Origin: Poronia punctata
Taxonomy: Eukaryota > Ascomycota > Sordariomycetes > Xylariales > Xylariaceae
Reading direction: 5' to 3'
Assembly: GCA_022579005.1 (NCBI GenBank)
Contig: MU401459.1
Span: 372,001-436,000 of the forward strand
DNA: 64,000 nt
Every line of letters begins with the position of its first letter. Position 1 is the stretch's first letter. Positions 48,873 to 61,900 of this stretch are shown here, piece after piece. Position numbers and translations under genes: made by a program. Under the pieces are notes generated by a model. It did not search any database. It saw nothing but the letters and a program-made list of their open reading frames with translations, and had not been told where the DNA came from.

Positions 48873-49679
48873 TCGTCTTGGAATACGGACCAAGATACAT
48901 GGGCAGAATGGTTACCTTCATTTGAAATTTTCTTCTGTTGCTGATAGATTCAACAGCGCCGCAACCAAATTCCCTTTGGTATAAGGCTTTGCTGGATAAC
49001 AACAAGTGGCTCATATGTCCACCTCTTCGAAAATTTCCTTTTAAACTCTTATGCTTATAGGTAGACATCGCTTATTAGGCAGGGTACGGGTGTGCCCGGG
49101 CGGTAAGGAACGGGTGGTTGGGAAGGAACATTGGCGCCTTGGTCATCGGAATAGCTTTGGAATGGTTGGTACTGTGTGAAAAAGCGATTACAAGCACTTG
49201 GCTTAATTATAATATATATAATTGACATCCACAATCATCAAGAATCACGTATCGTGGCTTGATTATTACAACTAATTGATGCACTTCGTAACAAGGTAAT
49301 CAGCAAACACTGACTCTTGATTTTTTGTTTGTTCTTCCTTTTGCTCTTATACAGTGTTGTAGACAGTAGGAAGGCCGTGTGTAATTGCATTTTTCTCGGC
49401 GTCAAAAATATCGAGACGATTTGTATTGCCGTTCTTCCGTTCAAGTGGATCGATCTACGAGTAAAAGTGTAAGCTGTCGAGGACTTGACCTTTAGGTAGG
49501 TAATAAGTTTTTAGATCAAAACTCCTGCCGCCTCAGGCTTATCCTTTGGTTTCATCTTTATCCAGCTATCTACAACGAGACGGCCGGGCCCTGCTGTACT
49601 TTGTGTGTGAACCGTGTATCAATCAATCATCCGTTCCGTTTCTGTGCAACGAGTTCGACAACAAAATAATGCCCCTGTC
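48873..49679. other. Intergenic, no gene recognised
   Basis: This holds the 3' UTR of the transporter gene and the promoter of the mitochondrial ATPase gene. AT-rich near 49200. No other feature is seen. Confidence 0.45.
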
Positions 49680-51423
49680 ATGGTGATGCGGTCGGCTAGC
49701 AGACTCGCCCGTCTGCCCAACTATCGGGCGGTGAGCGGCCTCCTTCTTACAGTGTTCAAATATCATTACCACAGTGCCATGCTGATGTTGCCTTTAGCCT
49801 CGAATAATAGTGTCAAAGGAGAGCAAAGCACCATCACAAAATACAGTAAGCTATGCAAGAGCTGACTATAGTTCTGGGAGGTCCTCCCGGAAGGACCGCC
49901 CCCAAGATGAAGAGGCTCCAAAGACGAATTGGCGAACGGGGATCTACAAGTTCATCGAAGGGAGCGCCACGGCGCTGGGTTCCATCTTTATGCTGGGCTT
50001 GGCTGGGTACTCGTATCACGCATACTACAAGGCGCACGTACTGCGCAAGATGGAGAATGCCTTCGCCGTCGGGTATTCCAGCCTAGAGCTCGCGGCCCTA
50101 AGCCGTCATATCAACCCCAACAGCCCCCACTCGAATCTAAACGCCGTCGAGTTCACCGATAATGATTGGGTGCCCCGCTCGGAACAAGCCATCATCGACA
50201 GCATAGTCGATGGCACCGTGCAGGGTCAGTATCACTTGATCACGGGGGAGAAGGGCACGGGCAAGACATCGATGCTCCTCAAAGCTATGCGACGGATCGG
50301 CGGCGAGGGGACGGCGCTGCTAGAGGCACACGGCGACCCCGAGATATTCCGTGTGAGGCTGGGTAAAGCGCTCGACTTTGAATTTCACGAGGATTACGTC
50401 GGCAGCCTGCTCAGCTTTAAGGGGCCACGTGACACAACGGCCCTGCTCGACATCGAGCGCGCCTTTAACAAGATGGAGAAGATCGCGCTAAAGCGCAAGG
50501 AGCAGGTCGGGAAGCCGCTCGTCCTCATCATCACCGGCGCGCATCTTGTCCGGGATGACGAAGACGGCCAAGACCTGCTCGAGCTAGTCCAACAGCGCGC
50601 TGAGCTCTGGGCCGCGAGCCACCTCGTCACCGTCGTCTTCGTGAGCGACGACTACTGGACCCAGGAGCGCCTCATGTGGCAGGCCACCCGTCTCCGCGTC
50701 ACCACCGTCCACGACGTCCCCAAGGACACTGCCATGGCGGCCCTCCAACGCTTTCGCGCGACCAAGTTCGGTGAAGACGTGCCATCTCCCGTCCTCGAAC
50801 AGGTCTACGACAAGATCGGCGGCCGGCTCAGCTTCCTGAGCCGCGTCGCCAAGTCGGACGATATGATCCGCGCTGCCAACATCATCTGCGAGCGCGAGAA
50901 GCGGTGGCTGTTGAGTCATTACTGGATCCTAGGCAAGGACCTTGACCCCGGCGGCGAGACGCAGCAAGACTTGTCGTCGGCGGCCATGCTTCTGGCCAAG
51001 GCGCTCGTTGATAAGGAGAGGGAGATGAAGCGGACAGGAACGTACAACGGCCGACTACCACAGATCCCAATCCACGAGGCACAACAGATCATGACCAATT
51101 CTTCTTGGATCAAGGAACACGAGCATAACAACATCTTCACTATCAATTCGGATGGCATGGTCCAGGCCGACTCGGTGGCCATGCAACATGCCATGCGTGA
51201 GATATGCGACTGGCCCGGCTTTGACGAACACCTTCAGGCGACCCTCGATCGTTTGGACGAGATTGAAAGTCTGCAGAGGACGCGGGAGATAACCCTCAAA
51301 GATTTGCAGGAGAAGGGGGAATACCGGGCCGTTATTAGCAAAGGGGACGGTGGAGCGCCGGCCCAGGTTGTCTCAATCAAACTAAGCCCGGTCAAGGCGG
51401 AAAATCCAGAGGCAGATATATAG
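49680..51423 (+). CDS. Mitochondrial P-loop ATPase with C-terminal winged-helix domain
   Basis: A fungal AAA-like ATPase, probably in the inner mitochondrial membrane; function unknown. Exons are 49680..49730 and 49798..51423 (donor GTGAGC, acceptor TTTAG, CTGAT branch), giving 558 aa. The first exon adds a basic, Ser/Arg-rich presequence, MVMRSASRLARLPNYRA, which fits mitochondrial import. Then come one membrane segment near residues 73-93 (ATALGSIFMLGLAGYSYH), Walker A GEKGTGKTS at about 167-175, a Walker B-like LVLIITGAH near 258-266 whose final acid is replaced, and a helical C-terminus ending in a coiled stretch. The unusual Walker B suggests weak or altered hydrolysis. Fungal relatives are, from memory, annotated as AAA proteins with a C-terminal winged helix. 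The first ATG is inferred. Confidence 0.8.
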
Positions 51424-51686
51424 ACTTGTCTTGTACGATCATCCCACTAATAGTTAGCGGCACTCTGTATGCATATGAGAGGTTGGTTGCAGATTTGTTA
51501 TTGTGAGTCGTTCTTTTCTGAGTTAAACGTTTATGTAGCCGCGGGGGAATGTCGGGAGCCTCTGTCCCTGGCCTAGTAAATGTAGGCATTGTGACCTCCG
51601 GGGACCACCGCGATCAATGTACGACCATATGTAGCCCACAAAAGCTGGGACCCGACCGCCTCATACACGTATATTCGATCCGCTGC
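51424..51686. other. Short convergent spacer
   Basis: A 263-bp gap between the stop codons of the mitochondrial ATPase and the permease. The 3' UTRs probably overlap or abut. Confidence 0.5.
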
Positions 51687-53492
51687 CTAGAGATGGCCCC
51701 GCCACTTAATCTCAAGCCACCTGAGTGGAAAGTAGAAAAGAGCGGTCCCGAAGAAGGCCAGCTCGAAGCCGATATCACCCGTGGTCTCGGCGATGGGACC
51801 TACAAACCAGACCTCTCTAATCCCGGGAATGACAAGCCCGAGGGATAGGACGGACGCCACGAGGGCAGGAATGCCAGAGGGCAATCTGCGGCCAACGTTC
51901 CAGATGGCATGGTCATAAGACTCCCAGTCGAGGCGGCGGAAGATGAGGGCCTCTTCGATCAGCACGGCGTCGAAGAAACCCGCCCAATAGCCGATGATGG
52001 ACAGAAAGTTCTCAAGAGACTCCTCCCATGCGCGCGACGCCGCGATAGACAAGGGTATCATCAATGCCGTGACCACGACGCTGAAAAAGAAACGCGGCAC
52101 CTTGGTGAATGCCGGGACCAGCATTTGCAGATTTAGCGCGACAGGGTACATTGAGATGCCGATATTTCCTATCACCGACAATGCGAGAAGAACCAGCACA
52201 AACTTACCGAATCCCCCGGCCGGCTGTAGCATTGCCGCCATCACACCCCCGGCCCCATATGATTCGTATGCTTCCGCCCAGCCCTCAACCATAGGGACGG
52301 CGCCGCCCATGGCTGCGCCGAGAATCAGCAGAGGAACCGACGGTGTGAAGATGCCTAGGTATATGTAGGTGAAGACCTTGCGCCTATCACAGTCTGTCGT
52401 CAGTGGGGTTCTGCTAGAAGAGCGCGGTTTATACCAATACTCACAGAGGCGCCCTAGGATCATGGTAGATGGAAAAGTCGGAGGCGGTCCCTCCAAAAGT
52501 GATAAAGTAGCCTGCGAGCAAGCCGGCAAAGGAAAGTACCTGTGGCGCCGTGGCCGGTGGCACGTCCTGCTGCTGTGCGAGATGCTTGCCCCCTACGCCA
52601 ACCGTGATGGTGATGACAACGAGGTTAGGAAGCCATTGCCAGCGCTCCCAGATATGCAAGACGCGATAGCCCAGAAGCGAAAGTACGAAACTGGCCAGGA
52701 TGACGATGACAATTCCCACCGTCACGCTAACATTGCCTGGGTCGATGGCGGCAATAGTCTGGCCACTCACGATCGCAGCGATAATGGAGAATCCTGTCAC
52801 CGTGGCCGCGTTAAGCACAAGCAGTACGGTGGCGACGTAGAGGCTGGTTACTTGTAAGAAACTCTCGATAAAAGGCCCCTGGATGGTCCCAGCCGAGGCC
52901 AGAAGGCTCGATTTCACTCACCCCCACGAATACCGGGCCTGAATCATCTGTCGCAACCCCGTCTTGTAGCCCCCACAGCCCATAAATGCTGGAGCAACCG
53001 TGCATAGCGCGGCAAAAAACAATATCGTGAGTGATGCATCGCGTAAGCCTAACCCGAAGACCGTAGTAGCCAGCATGCCCGTAGGCAGACTAAGAGCTCC
53101 GTTGGTCAGTTTTGGATTTCATCTTTCTTACAGTCGCCAGCTTCGACTCAGTCTAACGCTCGATCGGTTGACACGTACGGCAATATACATAGCAATCCCG
53201 TGAAAAACACCGTGAACAAATTGTTGTACTGCGTGTTGATGCGCTTCTCGATCGGCACCGGCTTAATCCCATTCTCCTCCACGCCGACGTCCAGCAGCCT
53301 CTGATACCATTTCGTATGCGTCTCGGCCTCTGGTTTGTACACTACGCCATCCTCGACGGTGAGCAGCGACGCAAATCCCGTGGTAGGCTTGTTATTTCCG
53401 CGTGTCTGGTGTTGCTGCCCAGAGGCTGCCACTGTCCCTGCGCCTGCATCGATATCCTTCTCCTTGCCGTTAATAAGTAGAGTTGAAACCAT
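51687..53492 (-). CDS. NCS1 purine-cytosine permease (Fcy2/FcyB type)
   Basis: Plasma-membrane proton symporter for cytosine and purines. Exons on the minus strand are 53492..53179, 53089..52922, 52843..52445 and 52383..51687, giving 525 aa, normal for the family, with about twelve membrane segments. All introns are GT-AG and phase-consistent (donors GTACGT, GTGAGT, GTGAGT). Family landmarks: a long hydrophilic N-terminus with GIKPVPIEKRINTQYNNLF, then LPTGMLATTVFGLGLRDA, GLRQMIQARYSWG (helix 2-3 area), LNAATVTGFSIIAAIVSGQTI, and YFITFGGTASDFSIYHDP, which fits the conserved helix 6 region. The C-terminus is short. Allantoin or uracil transport is less likely because of the Fcy2-like motifs, but the ligand is not proven. 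Confidence 0.9.
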
Positions 53493-53531
53493 CTCATTTG
53501 ATAGGTGGTGGGTGGTGACAGTAGCGCACTC

Positions 53532-53558
53532 TAAAAAGCCTAAAAAGCCTAAAAAGCC
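53532..53558. repeat. Three tandem 9-bp units
   Basis: TAAAAAGCC is repeated three times without a mismatch, starting 40 bp upstream of the permease ATG, so within its leader or core promoter. Confidence 0.85.
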
Positions 53559-56500
53559 TTATTGCGTGGTTCAAGAGCCGATCGCCCTGCAGCGCAGCAG
53601 CCACGTCGAATTTTTACAAGCTCTGTCCAATTACCCCGCTGTCATTTCTCCCTAGCGTATGTGAGTCAACCTCTCGACCCGGTACCTGGTAATTGGTAAC
53701 TGGGAGCTGGCAATAGGAGGTTTCGGCGGTCGGGCCGGGGGAGGTAGGAACAAGGGTCCTCGCGGGTAGGGGTTATCTAGGGTCCAGTTGAAACGGCTGT
53801 TTCTTTCATTGTCTTCATTCGCCAGACATGCGAAAGCGACGGTTCCGCCAATCTGATTGGTCCGTGACGAAAACAACAAAATTAGGTACGAGACTACCTA
53901 TACATACCGTTGTCGCCCACATTCCTCGATACACGTACATCCTAACACGTCTTGTACACATAAATACATAGGTTGTAATAGGTACCCTCCCATGTTTTAG
54001 GATACAATAGGCAGGGGCCAAGTTTGCGGGGGCCATCAAGGTAGGTATATATCGTAGAATGTAACCCTTTCTTTCGGCTAATTCTCTTGTCATTGCTACT
54101 ATTCGGACACTCCGACAACGTAGCGTTCCACCCGCCACACGGCCACCCCAATGAAGATGAGACAGCCGAACGATGCGAACCATGAACCATGAACAGAAGA
54201 TGTCACCCACGCTTTGGTGGCGTTTGTGGGGCCAGTGCATTTGATCGACACACGAAGCTTGGCAACTTGAAGCCCAAAGCTCGTCGGCCCATCGACACCT
54301 AAGCTCAGGAAATCTCCTACTAGCTTCAGAAAGTTGGAATATCCATCGGAGCAGAATCCGAGACGCGCTCAAGTAAACCTAAAATTTTTATTATATCCGT
54401 TACAGAAAGCAGATGAGATGACACGCAGTGAATGGGAAAGTGGGTGCCTAGGCACTCGTCATGATCGTCGTCGTATGTGGTCATTTGCTGCCACACAATA
54501 ATCTGCGCGCCCTGGCGAGGCTACGTTGGGACGTTCAGTTCTGGGCCTGAGTCCGTAAGGGGAGGTGATGAGAAGGAGTGACCCTTCAATTGTTTTCCTT
54601 GATAAGGCGGTTTGTACGCCCTGGCGAGGCTAACATGACGTTTTTTCTCCTTATTTTCTTCTTCCTCCCTCTCGTTCACCGGTAGCTGGACAGTTGTCTA
54701 TGCATAGTCCCTCCACCCCATATTTATGCACCAGTCCGTCTCTTTAGGTATCTCCCTTGGAAGTACTTGCGAGCAATTTTCTGGTCCAGATAGCCTCTCG
54801 CCACATTGCGGAGGAGAGGGGCGTTCAGAAGTGATAGATCCAGCTTAGGTCGTCGGGTTTTTTCCATCGGATCCTTCCTTATAAATACTTGTGCTGTAAC
54901 TCGACTTGGGAGGACAAAACAACCCGACCAAGTCATCAGCCGCAGCAAGAAAGATATCTTGGGATCCATTTAGACCCAACGTGACCCAACAAGAGCAGGG
55001 TCCTGGGGTCGAGGATGCTCAAGTTTCTCAAGTCGGAAGAAACACGCCGTGCGATAGATCCCACTGTTTGCCAGAATTGGGGGACCAGAACCTCTCCAGG
55101 TTTTGGCTCGCTAGTGCATTAGGTTGGCAGGTAGGTACTTACCTGTTAAGCTGCCTACATTTTACAATGCCCCCTCTTCCACCCCCCTAATATGGCCCGG
55201 CCCTCTTATCCCATCCCTCCTTTTCATTGCTGCCCTGTAAACAAGGAATTTCGCATAAAGTAGCGTCAAGGGGTTGTCACCTGCCTTATGGAGGAGATGA
55301 GCACAATAGCTCCCGGGTATGTACACACATGCATAAGAATAATTAAGGAATTTGTCAGGGACCTTTGAATGGCGTACTGCCCACTGCACAGTACCTACAT
55401 TACTTACATCTTGCAAGTTGTTATTCATCATCGCAGTACCCGTGTTTATATTTTATACATACAAAGGCATGTACTTTTGTTCTAGAGGTCCTCTTGTCTT
55501 TTTGCTTACACAACCTACATGGTGCGTTACAAAGTCAAGTCGCTAATCCTTTTCTTTTTAAAAAGCGATCGCTCCTGCAGATTCTACCTGGTGTCATGTC
55601 AAGGTAATTTTCACTTTCAGGAAGGTACTCTGCCCGCTTGTGATAGGTACTAAGCGGCCAAGGAGTACAAGCCAGCCCACTGAAGTCTGCTCAGGGGCAA
55701 GTCCTGGACCCTGATCCAGACTTGGACCCAGACTGGGCCATGTTCAAAGAACGGGCGGCCTTTCCCAAAGACTGGGCCGCTAGAAAGAGATTTTCTTGCC
55801 AAATTTCAGCTACTTCTAGTCTTAAGTTGCTTACTGCCCGCCGTGTACAACAAAACCTCGGTGGAAAGAGGGTGATAGTGTTCTATCACTCATGGAATAT
55901 AAGTGGCTCAGAGTGGTTTTGGTACAGTAAGTATTACCTATCTCATGCAATTTCCCCTGTACCTACAGAAGTGGTTTGACACAAGCCAAACAGAGTTTAT
56001 TCTCTGTGTTTCCCTTTCTGTTTCCCTCCTATAGGTATGTGCCATGCCTGCCGTTTGGAATTACTGATAGTAGGTATATCATGTCTGATACCTAATCGGA
56101 AATCTGGCAAGTGGTACCTTTGGACAGCACGACCTCATGCTGCGCAGTGACGCTTTAAGAGATATACCCTTTCTTGTATGCTCCTATCACCCAAAGGCCC
56201 AGATTTAACGCTACCTAGTTGGAAAGAAAAGATACACCTTTACATTATTAGATACTTAGATAGTCAGGATTGGCTAGGTGATTATTACAACATCCACTAG
56301 TCAAGAGTGACCATGATGTATAACAGCATAGTAGGTTTTACCCTTTGTTTGCTTATAAGAAACATTGATGACTAGCAACCCTCCGTTCTGCCATAAAGAG
56401 GTAAAATAGAACTATAGCAATATCATTCAAGCCATTACTAATCAGCATCTACGTTTGGTACAAGGACTACGCCGCCTTGTTAGTCAAACTACAACAAGCC

Positions 56501-57600
56501 ATATAACCGGCTATACTGCTATATACTAGTAACAGAAGCCTTTGTGTCTTGTCAGTGTTACCTACAAGTCCATTAGATATGTTAACAACATACCAGAATC
56601 TATAGAATGCTATGCTAATGGTCTTCCTTAGCAGTTAGCACATGTATCCTTGGCAAAGACCATCACAACTGAGAATCGTATCTGGCAAGATTAATATCAT
56701 CAACAGCGCCATGAGCCCACATGAGCCAAGCTAGGAATTCCAACTTGGTGGAACCATAAAGTTGGACTTGCCTCCAAACAACATCCGCCATTGCTGCCCG
56801 ATGTGACCCGCTTGTTCCCGTTTTGTCCGCGTGATTCGCAGGCACTAGTATTTGTCGCTAGGTAGCAACCGTTACCGGACCGAGCTGAAGAGGCAAGAGC
56901 TCCCTCTACCTACTTAACTTATTTCAAAACTACCCAGGGGTATTTGAGGAAGCCACCCTGGCTAGTAGCAAAAATAAGATACATCTGTTCTTTCCTACTC
57001 TACCTACTTCGTAGAATCTGGCGGGGTTCATAGAGCAACCCAGTTCAAACATGGCTGACATGGAAGGAACTGTTGTCATGGACCAACAGAACGCAATGAA
57101 GGTATAGATTTCCCCAAGTTAAGTGTCAGGCCTCTAGGCAGCAGCAACTATTTAACCTTAGGCCAATGTCACCAAGTGATATCGTACGTTATTCACCCCT
57201 TTCAGGCTAGCTCTGGATTATTTTAATAGAACAAAATCTTTACCCTAGATGTCCTTTGCCCCAGACGTTCTATCTAGGACCGGGTATACAAGCTGACGGT
57301 GCAGCCGATTACGGTTTTCTGCACTGCTTCTGCAACAAGTTCTGCACGGCAAAGCTGACGGTAACACAGGAGGAGGTATAATAGGTAAGCCATCTCAGAC
57401 AACAGCGCGGTGCCTGCTTAGTACCTACCAGCAAACGAACATAAATGCCTCCATTGCTACGGTACCACAGACTCCTGCCATCCGCCCCAGCACATCCCCT
57501 CATGCATGCCGACGCACACCGCAGACCAGGTACAGTCACACTCGCAGCCCGGCCACTGACGAACTACTGCTCACTTCTCATCTTGCCCGTCCGATATTAT
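53559..57600. other. Gene-poor region, left half
   Basis: No supported gene. ORFs up to 185 codons (53815-54372, minus) show no signature. A 16-bp direct repeat (CGCCCTGGCGAGGCTA) lies at 54508-54523 and 54617-54632. The stretch 55900-56700 is AT-rich, and a plus-strand frame near 56420-56690 reads like a protein interrupted by stops, possibly a decayed transposon; I cannot name it. Confidence 0.4.
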
Positions 57601-60600
57601 ACGAGCCTACGCTAAGAGAGCAGCAGGCATCCTCGTGTGGAGAACTGCGGATCTTATTTGGGTTATTCCTCCAAGTCCATCGGATATAATATACCCACGA
57701 GGAGGTGGGCTGCCCCCGTTAGCAAACCATTGTCTTTTTCATATTTATTCTACCTATACCGGCTCAACTACACCCACTCGAACTCAGCATCGCCCCTGGA
57801 TGTGTATATTGGTTGATAATTGTCACGCCAGACCTGACCCGAGTCCCTCTGACACCGCATTACTTTCAACTATCGCAACGCACAAGCCACCATGTAGGAT
57901 TAGGGCGAGAAGAGCGAGGATTTTGGCGGAATATACACTATACATTTCGTCTACTCACGAAAACGAACCTGGTCGACTACTAAATATGCTAATGATGGGT
58001 TTATTCAAGTCTCAGCGGCCGCCCATCCTTGCTATCGTTCTCACCTTGGGGGGCGACGTCCCTGCCGATCCGCAGCACTGGACGCAACAACCATCTAAGC
58101 CAAACTATAAACCTTCCTATCAAGCCTCGGCAGTTGGAGTAACGCACTGATTTATTATTGCTGCATGCAAGTCACATCGTATCACCACATGTGGTGAACC
58201 CCAGTCGGGAAGACCAACCTGGGCACAGGTCTACGAGGATGATTGCAGGATAGGCTCGTGGTTATCACGCCCTCAAGAAAATTTGAAGCACTACATTGAC
58301 AAATACTAATATTTGGTATATATTCGGATGTAGCTACGCTGACACCCCTGGGATAGAAAAGAAAATAGGTTGGGCCAGGTTCGAGAAACCCCATTATCAG
58401 GCCCTCGTTTGGCGACGGATGAGATGAACACGGCGGAGGTCAATGAGATCGCGGAGCATATACGGCGCGACGAATTGCTAACATTTAGTCCACGACAAAA
58501 TCACGGAAGCGAAGAGAATCCCGCTATCGTTTACATGTTCGCCATTTCCCCAGGCATCATCGATCTATATGAAGATATGCATGCGGACTACCCCAGAAGT
58601 TACTCAGCCAGCGAGACTACTATCGTGGTCTACTAGAATGCACGGATATATGCATACAGCATCAAGATCAATAAGGCTGATGTTCTTGGGCGGGCTAGCC
58701 TGTAGGGAGTGCAAAGCGCCCATGCAGAAGACAATCCGGGGGACGCGAACTGGTCGCCTACGAGGGTACCTACTCTATTCCGATTCTCACGTGGGCTACT
58801 AGCCTGGGCGCCATTGTTGCTTGAAGAAGACACGTCAAAGGTGTCGGGCGATCTTTTCCCTTGATGTTCAAGCATCTAGACCAATACGAGGCCCTTTCAT
58901 GAACAAATATATCGACTGGGGGACTCTAGAGGCAGCGCGTCTTGGGTTAGCGGATGTAAGATTCGGGGAATTTTAACCGACTGTTACTCTAGATGCAACC
59001 CTACACATGCGCCAGGATGCATCTCCATCCTTCCTCTCGCTGCTTCCCCCCAACCTAAGACTAGCGAATGAAAGACGACGAGAGAAAGAAGCAAAAATAG
59101 GTGAGGAAACTAACCGAACCCGTGCGACTGCGTCTACCTGGTGGGTTTCGACTTCTTTCTAGAGGAGTGGGATACGGTGCGGTGTCTTGGGTAAAATGTT
59201 ACATTGAGACCTAACTGGGGCTCACGACTACTGAGCACTGGAATTTCCGGTGGAAAGACGAAAAACGGCCTGCAAAAGAGGGACGGATCGTGGTCAAAGG
59301 AAAAATACGGGGATGGAGGAGACAAAATGTGCTGGAGACAATATCGAATACAGCCAACCGATGAACGCAACCGGCAGCCCACTTATCAGCCAAGCGGAGT
59401 TTAAAGGCTTGTAAGATCGGATGATGTTGAGGATATGTCGGGTAATACGGGCTGAGCGACTGGTGTAAGCGGCATAAACGCTTAAGCATGTCCGACAGAT
59501 TACTGGCAATCCGCCTGACCAGTTTTATTTAGTCGCCCAAGGTTACCCTGCATCGCGTTACCTACACGCTGTGGTTACGCTGGCGGATCCTATACCTAGC
59601 GACTTAGGCATGCAAGGCCTCCGGCCACTGTTCGGGGCCTCGCCGTCGAAGGAACAATTGCTAGGAGAGGGAAGGGGAAGACGCGATGGTTGGTACGGGT
59701 CTAATTTCGGTACGTCTATTAATTCCCTGTTTATAGTGTTCGGACTGCTTAAACAACACCCAAATACTCGAATGGGAAGAGGTCCCATTCTGTCACCTCT
59801 CTGGTGCCGGCGGCGTGGTAGAGACAGACAACTATCTACGTGGTCGACTCGCCGGAAGTCGGCATAGTGGGCAATGGCGGCACAGAATACGTTCAGTGGA
59901 AATAACATACAAATGAGCGTTGGACGGTAAATGGGTCGAGCTATGTATGCCCCGGCAGGCTGGCGTTTGCTGTGTTGGGGAAAAGGTCCTGTTTGTCTGT
60001 CAATTGCGACGGCACGGGACTACGCTAAGCTTTCGGTGTTTGCCAATAGTGGTAGCGGAAGGTATTGGTATATTATTTATATCAGACCTGCAGATATCAG
60101 ACATACGGTATGCAGCTCGCAGCTCGCAGCTCGCAGCTCACAGCTCACAGCTCACAGCTCACATCATACCTTGACCAAAACTGACCTGTCGAAAGTAGAT
60201 CAACGTGGTCCAGAACCAGGGGTCGTACCTCGCTGTCCTCACATTTCTACATGCCCGCCCAAGGTACATGGTAACCTCTAGATTGTTGGGTACAGATGAC
60301 CACAAAGAGGCCCAAGATGCGACAAGGGGACGGTGCGCTCAAGCACAACAAGCAACCCAGCTAACTGTGTATAGGGAGGCATAGCAAAAGTATCGATGCG
60401 CTACTGATATGTCGCCAGGGCTCTTCGTCTTCGGGTTTAGGGTCCAGATAGACGTACCGAATCCATGTCATGCATGTCCCAGGGTCGATACCTTTTCAGC
60501 AATTTGGAGACATGACAAGTTACAACCGCTAGCCCCACGGCCAATGTCTGATGATCGTCTCGGTAAGCCTCAGCAATGTCGAGACAAGACTTCGGGATGC

Positions 60601-61900
60601 TTAGCCACAAGGCTGCCGTGCCGATCTACGTTCTATTGCCATTCTGCGATGACTACAGTCCAGGAGACTAGACTACCATGACACTGACACTAAAAACAAC
60701 GCACTCACAGCACTCAATCTCTGGTACTTTGATTACTTCGAAACCAGCAACGACTTATGCGGTATAGCCACGGTCATCTCCAACATGGCCTAACTGGACG
60801 CCTGAAGCTTAACCCAGCCTCAGGCTCATTCTCAAACAGGGACAATGTCTATCGAGCTTCTACTCGTAAGAGTAAGATGCCGTGGCCCGTGGACCTGGGA
60901 GTCGCCACGGTTGATATATCCTTATATCGTGGATTAGGCACATAATACCTACCAGGGAGTAATCAGTGGGTGGGTACCTCGAGATGGGTACACGAGTCAG
61001 CGCCATGACTGAAAGGCGGTTAATGCGCTTACGTACGAGTAGGTTGATCATAGTTCTTGGCGTTCAATTAATTAGATCCCGAACATCCTCATTAAAGAAC
61101 AATTATCAGCGACAGCGTCGGCAAGATACTTTCACACCGTTCTGTGTGTCCCTGGCGGGCGGTTTCATTGCTTCGTCCTTCTTCCCTTTTCTTGCCAAGA
61201 AAAGCATCAAGGTGTTGAATGCTCTTCAATGCCGGTCATGGGTCATTGTTTGGTCCCGTTGGTCCTTTACTTTCAGCCTCTCTTGATTTAACGCATCTCG
61301 CCTTTTTCGGACGAATTCGCAGTCGCTGGCCCCACGTCCCGATTCTCATCAATGAAACTGTTACGAGTTTTAACTCCTACTCTAAGCTGGGCTGCTCTTT
61401 TTCTATCCTAGGGAATCTAGCATCTAACATCTAGAATTAGATGGGCTAATTTTTTGATCGTCTGACCGCCAGTCTGTCAAACATCAAAGGGTGCGAGTAG
61501 GTGTGGAGTGTGAGTGGACTGACTGACTGATAGGTTGCGAAGAGGTGGAAAGGTATACGATACAAGACGGTACGCACATGCTAGTTCAATATGACTGTCT
61601 GCGTTGTTCCTTTGGTGTCGCTTGTTTACGCTGAACGCGACAGATGTAAACCCCGATTTATCAAGGAATGCGGGATAAAAATAAGTTTGAAGTGGGGAAT
61701 AAGACACAGTTTCTTTTGGTTGAACATGTGTCTGCTGCATCGTCATAACGTGATAGCTTTTGAAACGTACGACTGCATGCGACAACTGACAGATCTTGCT
61801 CTATCACTCTTCACTAGGCCCCGCTGTCATTTTTTCCTCTTCATGCCATGCACGCAAAGGTCCGAACTACCTACCTAAACTCGTTGAAGGCCATTCCACA
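57601..61900. other. Gene-poor region, middle
   Basis: No supported gene. The best candidate is a plus-strand ORF at 58370-58636 (88 codons; from Met 19, EVNEIAEHIRRDELLTFSP, then IVYMFAISPGIIDLYEDMH), which looks ordered but matches no family I know and may be a fragment. The rest holds short ORFs of random appearance and the heptamer repeat at 60113. Confidence 0.35.
60113..60161. repeat. Heptamer minisatellite, two variants
   Basis: Seven tandem 7-bp units with no gaps: three CAGCTCG followed by four CAGCTCA. The variants are in two clean blocks, as expected from slippage spreading a single G/A change. Confidence 0.92.

Noticed and set aside
53815..54372. 185-codon minus-strand ORF
   Set aside because: Rich in Arg, Cys and Trp as in random frames; no ordered domain, no splice structure.
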